Shown in pieces: positions 7,479-15,654 of a stretch of DNA of 32,518 bases (within the stretch, counting starts at the first letter, position 1; every line of letters starts with the position of its first letter). The notes below the pieces were generated by a model, which saw only the letters and a program-made list of their open reading frames with translations, made no database searches and was not told the origin of the DNA. The stretch is from assembly GCA_964625745.1 (NCBI GenBank), contig CAZVCJ010000031.1, forward strand, positions 1 to 32,518, in the 5' to 3' direction. Made by a program: the position numbers and the translations under genes. The stretch is from CAZVCJ01 sp964625745 (GTDB lineage: Bacteria; Chloroflexota; Anaerolineae; VGOG01).

Positions 7479-10400
7479 ATGAACGAGAGACGAATGCAAA
7501 TCTGGATAGCAGTGAGAGGCCTGGTGCTGGCGGCCTTGCTCCTCTTTGCTGGCAATGTCGTAGCCAGCGACCCGGCTAGCTCGCTCGCCGCCGCCGCTCT
7601 TCAGGGCACCACAAGCTGGAGCAGCGGCTGGGTGGACATCGCCACAGACACGGCGGTGACCTTCACCCACAATCTGGGCGGGGACCCGGATGACTACGCC
7701 GTTGAGTTGTGGTTCAGGGACACGGACACAGGAGGCATTGGCATCAACAGCTTTGGCGCTGGTGGGATGGAAGTCGGTGGCAACTTGTGGGGAGCCCATT
7801 GGCAAAACCTGACCGACGCGACCGTCCAGGTGGTCCGTCGTAGTAACGACACCTTTGCCGATCAGGTGCGTGTGCGTGTCTGGATCCCCGATCCGCCCGT
7901 CTGGGACAGCGACTGGGTGGACGTCGCCCCAGGCGCGCTGGAGACGCTGACCCACAATCTGGGCGGGAACGTGGAGGACTACACCATCGGCCTGTGGTTC
8001 AGAGACACGGCGCCGGCGGGCATAGGCATCAACGTGCGGTGCTACGGTGGGATGGAGGCGTCTGGCCAGCTCCGCGGGGCGGCCTGGCAGAACTTCACGG
8101 ACACCACAATTGATGTCTGGCGCTATCCCGACGATGGCTGGGCTGATCAGGTGCGCGTCCGCATCTTCGAACCCGACCCGCCCGACTGGGACAGTGGTTG
8201 GGCGGACATCGCCCAAGGGGCGATGGAGACACTCACCCACAGTTTGGGCGGAGACCCCAATCACTACATCGTTCGTGGATGGCAGAGGGACACCACGGGA
8301 GGCGGCATCGGCATCAACCACCGCTTCATTGGTGGTTTCGAGGCGGGAGGCAGCTTCTTCGGATCCAGTTGGGCCAGATTGAATGATGCGACGATCAGCG
8401 TCTTCCGCCGCCCGGACGACTGGGTCGCTGACCAGGTGCGCTTCCGCATCTGGGTGATGGCGTTACCGGTTGAGCCCAGCTCCCTCTCCGCCACCCTGGG
8501 GGTGGGGCAGCAGGCAGAGACCACCCTCACCATCAACAACACCGACCCCGCCCCCATCACCTTCGAGATCCGAGAGCAAGCCCCGGCCACAGAGTTCCTG
8601 GTGCTAGATCACGGCAGGGATAAGACCTTGTTAGCCAGTCACTCTTACGACACTGTGACCGAGGCCGAGTTCATAGCCCTCTCGGCGGAAGAGATGGAGC
8701 AATACCGCGCGGTGTACCTGGAGCCAAACTGGAATGACTACGGAAGCCTGAATCTGACCAACCTGGCCGACTATGTGCAGGCGGGCGGGGTGGCGGTAAT
8801 CAACATCGCCGGCAACATCGGCTCCGCCAACGACATAGACCCGGCTGGGACGGACTACCACCGAGAATATACCTACAACGCCGAGACCATTTTGCTGCCT
8901 GAGCACCCCTACATCACGGGACAGCCCTACGGCGGGAGTTTGCTGACGACCAGTGATTTCAACTCGTGGGGTTCGACCGACCACGGCTGGTTGACCGGCT
9001 ATCCGACCGCAAGCCAGGTGGTGCTCCAGAACACCACTGGGCCTTCCTGGCTGCAGTACTCCTACGGATCGGGCCAGGTGATCGTCACCACCCTGACTTA
9101 TGGGTGGGGAGGCGGTGGCGGCCGTGGCGCACCCCTGGAAAACCTGCTCGAATACGCGCTCGCTATCTCCGGCATCCCCTGGCTGGACGAGAGCCCTGTC
9201 ACCGGCACCGTGGCTGCAGGGGCGTCCCAGCCAGTCACAGTGACCTTCGATGCGTCGGGCCTGGCCCCAGGCGTCTACACCGCCGACCTTCTGGTGGACC
9301 TCAGCGACTCGGTCAGCACCGTGATCACCGTGCCCGTGACCATGAACGTGACCGAGTTCGGGCTCTCGCCTTCGACCAAGGATGTGGACCTGGCCGTGGC
9401 TAACCCCGGCGACCGCCTGACCTACTCCATCGTGCTGGCCAACGCCGAAGCCACGCCCATCAGCGCCGTCCTCACCGACACCATCCCTGCCAACACCACC
9501 TACGTGGCCGACAGCGCTACCGGTGGGGCCACCTACAACGCCACTGAAAAGCGCATCGAATGGAGCGGCACCGTGCCCGGCGGCGGCTCCCAGACCATTA
9601 CCTTCCAGGTGGATGTCAACGCGCCTCTCTACTACCACACTTCCATCCTCAACACCGCTCTCATTGAGGACCTGACCAACGGCATCGGCCACTGGCGTCA
9701 GGCGACGACGGACATCGAAGCCCCGGTCTTGACCGATTCGTACAAGAACGTGACCCCTCAGATAGCCTCCCCTGGTGATACCCTCACCTTCACCGTTGTC
9801 ATGCGCAACACGGGGAGCGCTGCTGCTGTGGGGTGCACCCTGCAAGACCCCATTCCTGACTACGCCACCTACGTGGCCGATAGCGTCACCGGCGGGGCTA
9901 CTTACAACGCCGCCCAGGACCGCATCGAGTGGGAGGGCACCATCCCGGCGGGCGGCTCCACGACCGTGACCTTCCAGGTTACGGCAGACCCGGTCACCCG
10001 GGGGCTGCCCATCATCAATCAGGCCACCATCAGCCACCCCTGGGCCTACACGACCTATGAGTACGCCGGGGCCGGCGTGCTGACCGGGGCCGACATCCTG
10101 GTGGTGGAGAGTGACTACACAGGAACCAATGTGCGCGACACCTATACAGAGGCTCTGGAGGCTAACGGCTACACCAGCTACGACTTCTTCCCAGCGGACT
10201 ACGTCGGCACACCGCCCATGACTACTCTGCGATCCTACCCCGTGGCCATCTGGTACGGGGGCTGGGATAAGTGGGGATTGAGCAGCACCGACCAGGTGGC
10301 TGTGAAGGACTACCTGGGCAGTGGGGGGCGGCTGCTCCTCACTGGCGACTACATCCCCGCGTACACATCGCCTCAGTCCTTCCTCGTGGACACCCTCCAT

Positions 10401-10736
10401 ATCGAGTATGTGGGGGCCCCCCCTTGGGGCGATAAGGGGGTGGTCGGCATCGCCGGCGAGATCCTGGAAGGCGTCTCCTCTACCATCACAAGTTACTATC
10501 CCGAGATCATTGAGCCGGCCGACCCCCTGGCCCTGCCCATCATCGAGTACACGGGGGTGGCAACGGGCACAGCGGGTGTACGCTTTAGTGAGGACAACAG
10601 CCGCTGCGTTTTCCTAAGCTTCGCGTTCGAGAAAGTGACGGAGCAGGCTCAGCGTGAGGAGCTGATGGGGCGTATCATGGGTTGGCTCTACGGCAGGAAG
10701 ATCTACCTGCCCCTCGTCACCAAGAGCTACCCATAG
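7479..10736 (+). CDS. Large modular secreted protein with lectin-like and DUF11 repeats and a YLPLV tail
   Basis: The protein is 1085 residues, with AGAGGAGG before the ATG. Residues 1-30 form a Sec signal peptide (hydrophobic LVLAALLLFAGNVVAS). Three repeats of about 95 residues follow (about 43-330), each starting WxSGWxDI and containing THNLGG, GIGIN and ADQVRVRV. They resemble H-type-lectin-like surface modules. About 370-570 looks like a glutamine-amidotransferase/ThuA-like sheet domain, and about 630-860 holds two DUF11-type beta domains (TYVADSxTGGATYNA). A second amidotransferase-like domain follows (ILVVESDYTGTN, GGRLLLTGDY). It ends GRKIYLPLVTKSYP; such short YLPLV(x)K tails close many Chloroflexi exported proteins as I remember them, possibly a sorting signal. 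No catalytic residues could be assigned; an adhesin or carbohydrate-binding surface role is a guess. Confidence 0.85.
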   Translation: MNERRMQIWIAVRGLVLAALLLFAGNVVASDPASSLAAAALQGTTSWSSGWVDIATDTAVTFTHNLGGDPDDYAVELWFRDTDTGGIGINSFGAGGMEVGGNLWGAHWQNLTDATVQVVRRSNDTFADQVRVRVWIPDPPVWDSDWVDVAPGALETLTHNLGGNVEDYTIGLWFRDTAPAGIGINVRCYGGMEASGQLRGAAWQNFTDTTIDVWRYPDDGWADQVRVRIFEPDPPDWDSGWADIAQGAMETLTHSLGGDPNHYIVRGWQRDTTGGGIGINHRFIGGFEAGGSFFGSSWARLNDATISVFRRPDDWVADQVRFRIWVMALPVEPSSLSATLGVGQQAETTLTINNTDPAPITFEIREQAPATEFLVLDHGRDKTLLASHSYDTVTEAEFIALSAEEMEQYRAVYLEPNWNDYGSLNLTNLADYVQAGGVAVINIAGNIGSANDIDPAGTDYHREYTYNAETILLPEHPYITGQPYGGSLLTTSDFNSWGSTDHGWLTGYPTASQVVLQNTTGPSWLQYSYGSGQVIVTTLTYGWGGGGGRGAPLENLLEYALAISGIPWLDESPVTGTVAAGASQPVTVTFDASGLAPGVYTADLLVDLSDSVSTVITVPVTMNVTEFGLSPSTKDVDLAVANPGDRLTYSIVLANAEATPISAVLTDTIPANTTYVADSATGGATYNATEKRIEWSGTVPGGGSQTITFQVDVNAPLYYHTSILNTALIEDLTNGIGHWRQATTDIEAPVLTDSYKNVTPQIASPGDTLTFTVVMRNTGSAAAVGCTLQDPIPDYATYVADSVTGGATYNAAQDRIEWEGTIPAGGSTTVTFQVTADPVTRGLPIINQATISHPWAYTTYEYAGAGVLTGADILVVESDYTGTNVRDTYTEALEANGYTSYDFFPADYVGTPPMTTLRSYPVAIWYGGWDKWGLSSTDQVAVKDYLGSGGRLLLTGDYIPAYTSPQSFLVDTLHIEYVGAPPWGDKGVVGIAGEILEGVSSTITSYYPEIIEPADPLALPIIEYTGVATGTAGVRFSEDNSRCVFLSFAFEKVTEQAQREELMGRIMGWLYGRKIYLPLVTKSYP

Positions 10737-10765
10737 TTGCAAGGGGCTAACCCCTCTCAATGCAA

Positions 10766-10811
10766 AAAGGGAGCAGATCCAGGCTTCGATCTGCTCCCTT
10801 TCTTCGTTTTT
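10766..10811. terminator. Bidirectional intrinsic terminator
   Basis: AAAGGGAGCAGATC (10766-10779) and GATCTGCTCCCTTT (10788-10801) form a perfect 14-bp stem with an 8-base loop. TTTTT follows on the plus strand at 10807-10811, and an A-run flanks the left side (T-run on the minus strand). It lies between the convergent secreted-protein and clpX genes and can serve both. Confidence 0.9.
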
Positions 10812-10830
10812 GCTGCTCGATACTTCTCGA

Positions 10831-10864
10831 GACTTCCGAAGTTTGGGCGGAAACTTCGGAAGTC
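10831..10864. repeat. Second perfect inverted repeat between the convergent genes
   Basis: GACTTCCGAAGTTT (10831-10844) and AAACTTCGGAAGTC (10851-10864) form a perfect 14-bp stem with loop GGGCGG. There is no T-run on either side. It could be a reinforcement of the clpX 3' end or a dispersed palindromic repeat. Confidence 0.7.
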
Positions 10865-10883
10865 TGGCAGTGGACGCGAGGCG

Positions 10884-12170
10884 TCAGGCCGTCTCTTTCA
10901 AGTTAATGGGGCGCTCCGACTGGGTGAGGAGCAGGGGGGGAGTCTTGCCCAAGACGGCCTCTGCGCTGATGATGCACTTCTTAACGTCGCGCCGTGAGGG
11001 TATCTCGTACATCACATCCAGAAGGGCTCTCTCAATGATGGTCCTCAGCCCCCTGGCGCCAGCTTCGTGCTTCATGGCCTCCTCGGCCGCCGAAGCCAAC
11101 GCTTCTTCGGTGAAGATCAGCTCCACATTGTCCAGGGCCAGGAGCCGCTGAAATTGCTTGGTGATGGCGTTCCGAGGCCGGGTCAGGATGCCGATCATGT
11201 CCTTCTTGCCCAGAGGGTCAACACTGCTTATCACCGGCAGGCGTCCCACTATCTCCGGGATCATGCCGTACCTCATCAAGTCATCGGGAGTGACCTGCTT
11301 GAGCAGGCTGGCGATTTGCCTTTCTTCCTCCTCCCTCTCCAGTTTGGCCGCTTCTCCCTTCAAGAAGCCTACTTTTCCTTTCGTCCCGACGCGCTCGCCC
11401 ACGATCTTCTCCAGGCCATCAAAGGTGCCGCCGCAGATAAAGAGGACGTTGGTAGTATCGAGCTGGATGAACTCCTGGTGGGGATGCTTCCGGCCGCCCT
11501 GGGGAGGGACGTTGGCCACTGTGCCCTCAATGATTTTCAGGAGGGCTTGCTGCACCCCCTCGCCTGAGACGTCGCGGGTGATGGATGGGTTATCCCCTGT
11601 CTTGCGGGCCTTCTTGTCCAGCTCGTCAATGTAGATGATGCCTTTCGCGGCCCGAGGTAAGTTGTAATCGGCGGCCTGGATCAGCCGCAGCAGAATGTTT
11701 TCTACATCCTCGCCCACATACCCGGCCTCGGTTAGAGCGGTGGCATCGGCGATGGCGAAGGGGACGTCCAGTATCTTGGCCAGGGTTTGAGCCAACAGCG
11801 TTTTGCCGCAGCCGGTAGGCCCGATGAGCAGGATGTTGCTTTTCTCCAACTCCACATCGTCAGTCGTGGCTCTGGCGTTGATGCGCTTATAGTGGTTATA
11901 CACCGCCACTGAGAGCACCCTCTTGGCGTCATCCTGCCCGACCACGTATTCGTTCAGGCGGTCGTAGATTTCCTTGGGGGAAGGAATCGTTTCCAAGAAG
12001 AACTCCTCTTCAGGGGAGTCGGGGATTTCCTCTGCCAGTATCTCATTGCACAAGTGAACGCACTCGTCGCAAATGTAAGCTGAGCCGGGGCCGGCTATCA
12101 GGCGATTGACTTCATCCTGACTTCGCCGGCAGAAGGAGCAATATTGTTCTTCCTGTCGTCTTCTGGCCAT
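10884..12170 (-). CDS. clpX: ATP-dependent Clp protease ATPase subunit ClpX
   Basis: This is a 428-residue AAA+ unfoldase that feeds substrates to ClpP. The N-terminal zinc-binding domain has Cys11, Cys14, Cys34 and Cys37 (CSFC...CDEC). Walker A is GPTGCGKT (117-124). Walker B is IIYIDELDK. The pore loop GYVGED and the C-terminal arginine-finger region (GARGLRTIIE) are present. IGFL-type ClpP-docking contacts should sit near VGFLKGE. Length is typical. It is the last gene of tig-clpP-clpX, with 89 nt of repeat-rich spacer after clpP, and ends before a strong hairpin terminator. Confidence 0.97.
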   Translation of the reverse strand: MARRRQEEQYCSFCRRSQDEVNRLIAGPGSAYICDECVHLCNEILAEEIPDSPEEEFFLETIPSPKEIYDRLNEYVVGQDDAKRVLSVAVYNHYKRINARATTDDVELEKSNILLIGPTGCGKTLLAQTLAKILDVPFAIADATALTEAGYVGEDVENILLRLIQAADYNLPRAAKGIIYIDELDKKARKTGDNPSITRDVSGEGVQQALLKIIEGTVANVPPQGGRKHPHQEFIQLDTTNVLFICGGTFDGLEKIVGERVGTKGKVGFLKGEAAKLEREEEERQIASLLKQVTPDDLMRYGMIPEIVGRLPVISSVDPLGKKDMIGILTRPRNAITKQFQRLLALDNVELIFTEEALASAAEEAMKHEAGARGLRTIIERALLDVMYEIPSRRDVKKCIISAEAVLGKTPPLLLTQSERPINLKETA

Positions 12171-12190
12171 CCTGGCTTACCTTTCTTCCC

Positions 12191-12255
12191 GAGTTTCGAG
12201 TTTTGAGTTTCGGGTTTCTCGTCCCGCAACTCTCAACTCAAAACCCAAAACTTGA
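12191..12255. repeat. Stuttering inverted-repeat spacer between clpP and clpX
   Basis: Words such as GAGTTTCGAGTTTTGAGTTTC repeat on the left, and their complement (AACTCTCAACTCAAAACCC) lies on the right. GTTTTGAGTT (12200-12209) pairs perfectly with AACTCAAAAC (12235-12244). It fills most of the spacer and could fold in the clpP-clpX mRNA. Confidence 0.55.
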
Positions 12256-12259
12256 ACGG

Positions 12260-12877
12260 TTACTCCTCGGCGTCCTCTTCTTCGTCTTTTCCCTTGCGAG
12301 GGATCAACACCTCGTCAATGATGCCGTACTCGACGGCTTCCTGGGCGTCCATGAAGTAATCTCGATCGAAGTCCCTGGTGATTCGCTCCACCGATTGCCC
12401 TGTGTGGCCAGCGAGGAGGTTCTTGAGCAGGTCTTGCATGCGCAGCAGTTCCCGGGCCTGGATCTCCACGTCGGGGGCGTAACCTCGTGCTCCGCCGCCA
12501 GCAGGGTGCATGTGGATGGTGGCGTGGGGCAGGGCGTAACGACGGCCCTTCATGCCAGCAGCCAAAAGAACAGTGCCCAGACTGGCCGTCCAGCCCACGG
12601 CGATGGTGGAGATAGGGGCCTGCACTTGTTGTATGGTGTCGTAGATGGCCAGGCCGGGATATATCTCGCCGCCAGGGCAATTGATGTAGAGGGAAATCTC
12701 TTTTTCTGGGTCCTCTCGATCCAGGAAAAGCAGTTGAGCCACGATCACGTTGGCTACCTGATCGCTGATGGGCGTACCGAGGAAAATGATCCGTTCCTTG
12801 AGCAGCAGGGAATAGATATCGTACATCCGTTCGCCGCGGCCTGTGCTCTCGATGACATAGGGAATCAGAGAGTTCAT
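12260..12877 (-). CDS. clpP: ATP-dependent Clp protease proteolytic subunit ClpP
   Basis: This 205-residue serine peptidase forms the barrel of the Clp protease. By spacing against E. coli ClpP the triad is Ser99 (GWTASLG), His124 (IHMHPAGG) and Asp173 (DRDYF), all present. The usual INSPGG strand reads INCPGG and the IHQP block reads HMHP, a divergent but intact variant. There is no obvious propeptide, and the tail is acidic (DEEEDAEE). Its ATG overlaps the tig TGA (ATGA), implying translational coupling; GGAG lies upstream inside tig. Confidence 0.96.
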   Translation of the reverse strand: MNSLIPYVIESTGRGERMYDIYSLLLKERIIFLGTPISDQVANVIVAQLLFLDREDPEKEISLYINCPGGEIYPGLAIYDTIQQVQAPISTIAVGWTASLGTVLLAAGMKGRRYALPHATIHMHPAGGGARGYAPDVEIQARELLRMQDLLKNLLAGHTGQSVERITRDFDRDYFMDAQEAVEYGIIDEVLIPRKGKDEEEDAEE

Positions 12878-14136
12878 TCGATTTCACTCCTTTCGCTTTC
12901 CTTCTCTACAACCTGTTGGTCTGTGTTCTCCGTATCTTCCTCAGAAGAGGGGGGCTTCTCTGACGAGGGTTCGTCCTCTAGCTCGCCCCTGGCAATGGCT
13001 GCCAGGCGTTCCAGGGCTTTTCCCGCTACTTCGTTAGATTCGATGTCTAAACCTTCCAACTCGGCCAGCTTGCCCAGGGCGAGGGAACGCTTTAGCCTCT
13101 CCCCGACCTGGGGGGAGACTTCTTGGTGAAACTCCTCTTCGGTCAGTTTTCTCATCTTCAAGTAGTTTTCGAGGTTGAAATTCTGTTGCCTGAGGCTCAG
13201 GTCGAGTTCTTTGAGCCAGTCATCAATTCCTTTCTCCAGCATCATGGGCGGGAACTCTATCTCCGATCTCTCGATCAGGGCGGTCAAGGCTCGATTGGGG
13301 AATTCCTGTTCGGCTTTGGCCTGCAGTTCGCGGCGCAATTCGGCTTTGAGATCTTCCAGAGTTTCATAGCTGCCAACGGTGCGAGCCAGGTCGTCGTCAA
13401 TATCGGGCATTACCTTTTCTTTCAAATCCTGGAGGTGGACTGTGAAGTGAGCCGGCTGGCCAGCGAGGTAATCATTCTCGAAGTTCTCAGGGTAAGTCAG
13501 CGTGAACTCCCTCTGTTCGTTGACGGTCATGCCCAGGATTTTTTCGTTGAAGCCAGGCAGTGGCTGAGGGGAATCAGCGTTCAGTCTTAACTCTCTCCTC
13601 TCGTTTTCAACGACCGTCTCTCCTTTAGCCGTGCCCTCGATGTCTGCTATGGCCATATCGCCCCATTGGGCGGATCGTTTCACAGGCTCCCAGAAGGTGT
13701 TTTGCTCCTGGATTCTTCTGAGGGCTTCATTGATCTTCTCCTCCCCGGCGGTCGCCTCTTCAGGCTCCAGTCGCATCCGCCGGTAGTCGCCCAGTTCAAC
13801 CACCGGAGCCAGGGGTACGATCATCTTTAATACCAGGGGGTCGGTTTCGTAGTCAGTGATCTGTGCCTGGCCGAAGGGCTCGATGCCAGCTTCCTCTAGA
13901 GCCTCTTTGTAAACGGCTTCTCCCAACTCGTCCAGTACTTCTTGATACAGGGCGTCTTTGCCAAACATGCGGGCAACGACATTGTATGGCGCTTTGCCGG
14001 GGCGAAAGCCCGGAATGTTGGCCCGTCGCGAGATGCGCCGGGCAACGTTGCGCAGAGCCTGCCGGGCCCGCTTCTCATCAACCTCAATAGTCAAGGCCAT
14101 TTGACAATTCTCTAGTCTCTCGGTCTCTACTTTCAA
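12874..14136 (-). CDS. tig: Trigger factor, ribosome-associated chaperone
   Basis: The protein is 420 residues with the three-domain layout of trigger factor. An N-terminal ribosome-binding domain carries the signature GFRPGK (43-48). A PPIase (FKBP-like) domain spans about residues 155-245. A helical C-terminal chaperone domain follows, with an acidic, low-complexity tail (SSEKPPSSEEDTENTDQQ). It binds nascent chains at the exit tunnel. The start is a TTG: the family N-terminus MKVETERLENCQ requires it, and no ATG or GTG lies upstream in frame. GGAG is about 13 bases away, rather far, which may keep expression low. It is co-transcribed with clpP and clpX, a widely conserved order. Confidence 0.95.
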   Translation of the reverse strand: MKVETERLENCQMALTIEVDEKRARQALRNVARRISRRANIPGFRPGKAPYNVVARMFGKDALYQEVLDELGEAVYKEALEEAGIEPFGQAQITDYETDPLVLKMIVPLAPVVELGDYRRMRLEPEEATAGEEKINEALRRIQEQNTFWEPVKRSAQWGDMAIADIEGTAKGETVVENERRELRLNADSPQPLPGFNEKILGMTVNEQREFTLTYPENFENDYLAGQPAHFTVHLQDLKEKVMPDIDDDLARTVGSYETLEDLKAELRRELQAKAEQEFPNRALTALIERSEIEFPPMMLEKGIDDWLKELDLSLRQQNFNLENYLKMRKLTEEEFHQEVSPQVGERLKRSLALGKLAELEGLDIESNEVAGKALERLAAIARGELEDEPSSEKPPSSEEDTENTDQQVVEKESERSEIE

Positions 14137-14165
14137 CGTCTCAGTGTTCTCCTTTCCCGCAGGGG

Positions 14166-14174
14166 ATTATATCA
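14166..14174 (-). promoter_or_regulatory. Extended -10 promoter for tig-clpP-clpX
   Basis: The minus strand reads TGATATAAT, a perfect TATAAT (14166-14171) with the TGn extension. No good -35 is seen at 17 bases, as is usual for extended -10 promoters. Transcription would start about 20 bases before the tig TTG. Confidence 0.55.
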
Positions 14175-14200
14175 CAAAACTGTGAGATGGGCTAGTTATC

Positions 14201-14256
14201 GTGAAACGTAAAGACGTGAAACGTGAATCAGCATCTCTTCACGCTTTACGTTTCAC
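14201..14256. repeat. GTGAAACGT palindromic spacer repeat, copy A
   Basis: GTGAAACGTAAAG (14201-14213) pairs perfectly with CTTTACGTTTCAC (14244-14256); an internal GTGAAACGTGAA copy lies between. It is homologous to 15583-15640. It sits between the cysteine desulfurase stop and the tig promoter. Confidence 0.7.
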
Positions 14257-14262
14257 ACGCCC

Positions 14263-15453
14263 CTAACTGGCCGCTGCCTTGTACAGGGGACTCATGGCCC
14301 GCAGCTTCTGGACGATGCCGGGCAGTACCTTCAGCACGTAGTCGACGTCATCCTCGGTGTTCTCCCAGCCGAGAGTCAGGCGTAAACTGCCGTGGGCCAC
14401 TTCGGGGGGGATGCCCATAGCCAGGAGCACGTGGGAGGCCTCCAGCGAGGCGGAGCTACAGGCCGAGCCGCTGGAGGCGGAGATTCCCGCCAGGTCCAGA
14501 TTAAGCAGCATAGCCTCCCCCTCGATGTACTTGAAGACGAAGCTGGCGCTGTTGGGCAGGCGGTTGGTAGGGTGGCCGGTAAGCTCTACCTCGGCGATGC
14601 TATCCAGGATGCCCTCGATCAGGCGATCCCGCAGGGCGGCGATGCGCTCGTTGTTGGTCTCCAGCTCTTCGTAGGCTATCTTCAGGGCGGTGGCTAGTCC
14701 GACAATGTAGGGCACGTTTTCGGTGCCGGCCCTGCGGTTGCGCTCGTGGCCGCCGCCGGTCTGGGTTGGCAGTAAGGGCACGCCTTTCCGTGCGTAGAGC
14801 ACGCCGACTCCCTTGGGGCCGTAGAACTTGTGCGCCGAGAGAGAAAGGAGGTCAACGTTCAAGTCGTCCACGTCCAGATTCAGAACGCCGCCAGCCTGCA
14901 CCGCATCGGTGTGGAAAGGCACGCCCATTTGCCGGGCGACCTGGCCGATTTCGGCGATGGGCTCGATGGTCCCCACTTCGTTATTGGCGTACATGATGCT
15001 GATGAGGATGGTATTGTCCTTGATGGCTCGGCCGACGTCGTCGGGATCAACCAGGCCGTGCTTGTCCACGGGCAGGTAGGTGACCTCGAAGCCGAAGTGC
15101 TTTTCCAGTTGCTCGCAGGTGCGGCTCACGGCGTGATGCTCGATGGAAGAGGTGATGATGTGGTTGCCTTTTCCCAGGTTGCGCCGCGCCCAGCCCACCC
15201 CGCGCAGGGCCAGGTTGTCGCTCTCGGTACCACAACTGGTGAAAACTACTTCCTTGGGCTGGCGACCCAGGATATCGGCCACCGTGCGCCGGGCTTCGTC
15301 AATGGCCTCAGCCGCTTCTTGCCCCAGCCTGTAGATGCTGGAGGCATTGCCGTACTTGGGGTTGAAATAGGGGAGCATGGCCTTCACCACCCGCGAATCA
15401 ATGGCGGTGGTCGCAGCGTGGTCCAGGTAAATCGTCCTTGATGGTTTGTGCAT
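14263..15453 (-). CDS. iscS: Cysteine desulfurase (NifS/IscS family)
   Basis: This 396-residue PLP enzyme takes sulfur from cysteine and passes it as a persulfide to iron-sulfur cluster or thiocofactor assembly. It shows YLDHAATT at the start, ASSIYRLG, the internal-aldimine lysine Lys209 in SAHKFYGPKG, the substrate loop GGGHERNRRAGTEN, and the catalytic Cys332 in SGSACSSAS. The loop with SGSACSSAS is the class-I (IscS/NifS) type. GGAGG lies six bases before the ATG, with a near-consensus promoter at 15481-15509. No scaffold gene (iscU/nifU) or thiI is adjacent in this window, so which pathway it serves is open. The symbol is a family guess. Confidence 0.92.
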   Translation of the reverse strand: MHKPSRTIYLDHAATTAIDSRVVKAMLPYFNPKYGNASSIYRLGQEAAEAIDEARRTVADILGRQPKEVVFTSCGTESDNLALRGVGWARRNLGKGNHIITSSIEHHAVSRTCEQLEKHFGFEVTYLPVDKHGLVDPDDVGRAIKDNTILISIMYANNEVGTIEPIAEIGQVARQMGVPFHTDAVQAGGVLNLDVDDLNVDLLSLSAHKFYGPKGVGVLYARKGVPLLPTQTGGGHERNRRAGTENVPYIVGLATALKIAYEELETNNERIAALRDRLIEGILDSIAEVELTGHPTNRLPNSASFVFKYIEGEAMLLNLDLAGISASSGSACSSASLEASHVLLAMGIPPEVAHGSLRLTLGWENTEDDVDYVLKVLPGIVQKLRAMSPLYKAAAS

Positions 15454-15480
15454 TCTTTTCCTCCGCCAAGCGCTGGAGTT

Positions 15481-15509
15481 ATTCTAGCACATCCACTGGT
15501 TTCTGTCAA
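15481..15509 (-). promoter_or_regulatory. Near-consensus sigma70 promoter of the cysteine desulfurase
   Basis: On the minus strand a perfect TTGACA (15504-15509) and TAGAAT (15481-15486) are separated by exactly 17 bases, 28 bases upstream of the start codon. Confidence 0.8.
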
Positions 15510-15582
15510 AGAACACGGATTGGCAGGGTTTATGGATTGGTTGGACTTGCTATTTTTGAGGTTGTGTTATATCATTGGGGAA

Positions 15583-15640
15583 GTGAAACGTGAAAACGTG
15601 AAGCGTGGATCAAGCATCACGTTTCACGCTTCACGTTTCA
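15583..15640. repeat. GTGAAACGT palindromic spacer repeat, copy B
   Basis: The left arm starts TGAAACGTGAA and the right arm ends TTCACGTTTCA, with further CGTGAAGCGTG words. It shares the central ATCA(A)GCATC with copy A at 14201-14256. It lies 15 bases before the acyl-CoA synthetase ATG, so it is in that gene's leader. Confidence 0.7.
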
Positions 15641-15654
15641 GAGCGGAGACGAGC

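Noticed and set aside
8631..10400. 589-codon minus-strand frame under the secreted protein
   Set aside because: Low-complexity Gly/His/Val-rich translation mirroring the repeats of the real gene.
12260..12877. Inactive ClpP because IHQP and INSPGG are altered
   Set aside because: Aligned by spacing, Ser99, His124 and Asp173 are all in place.
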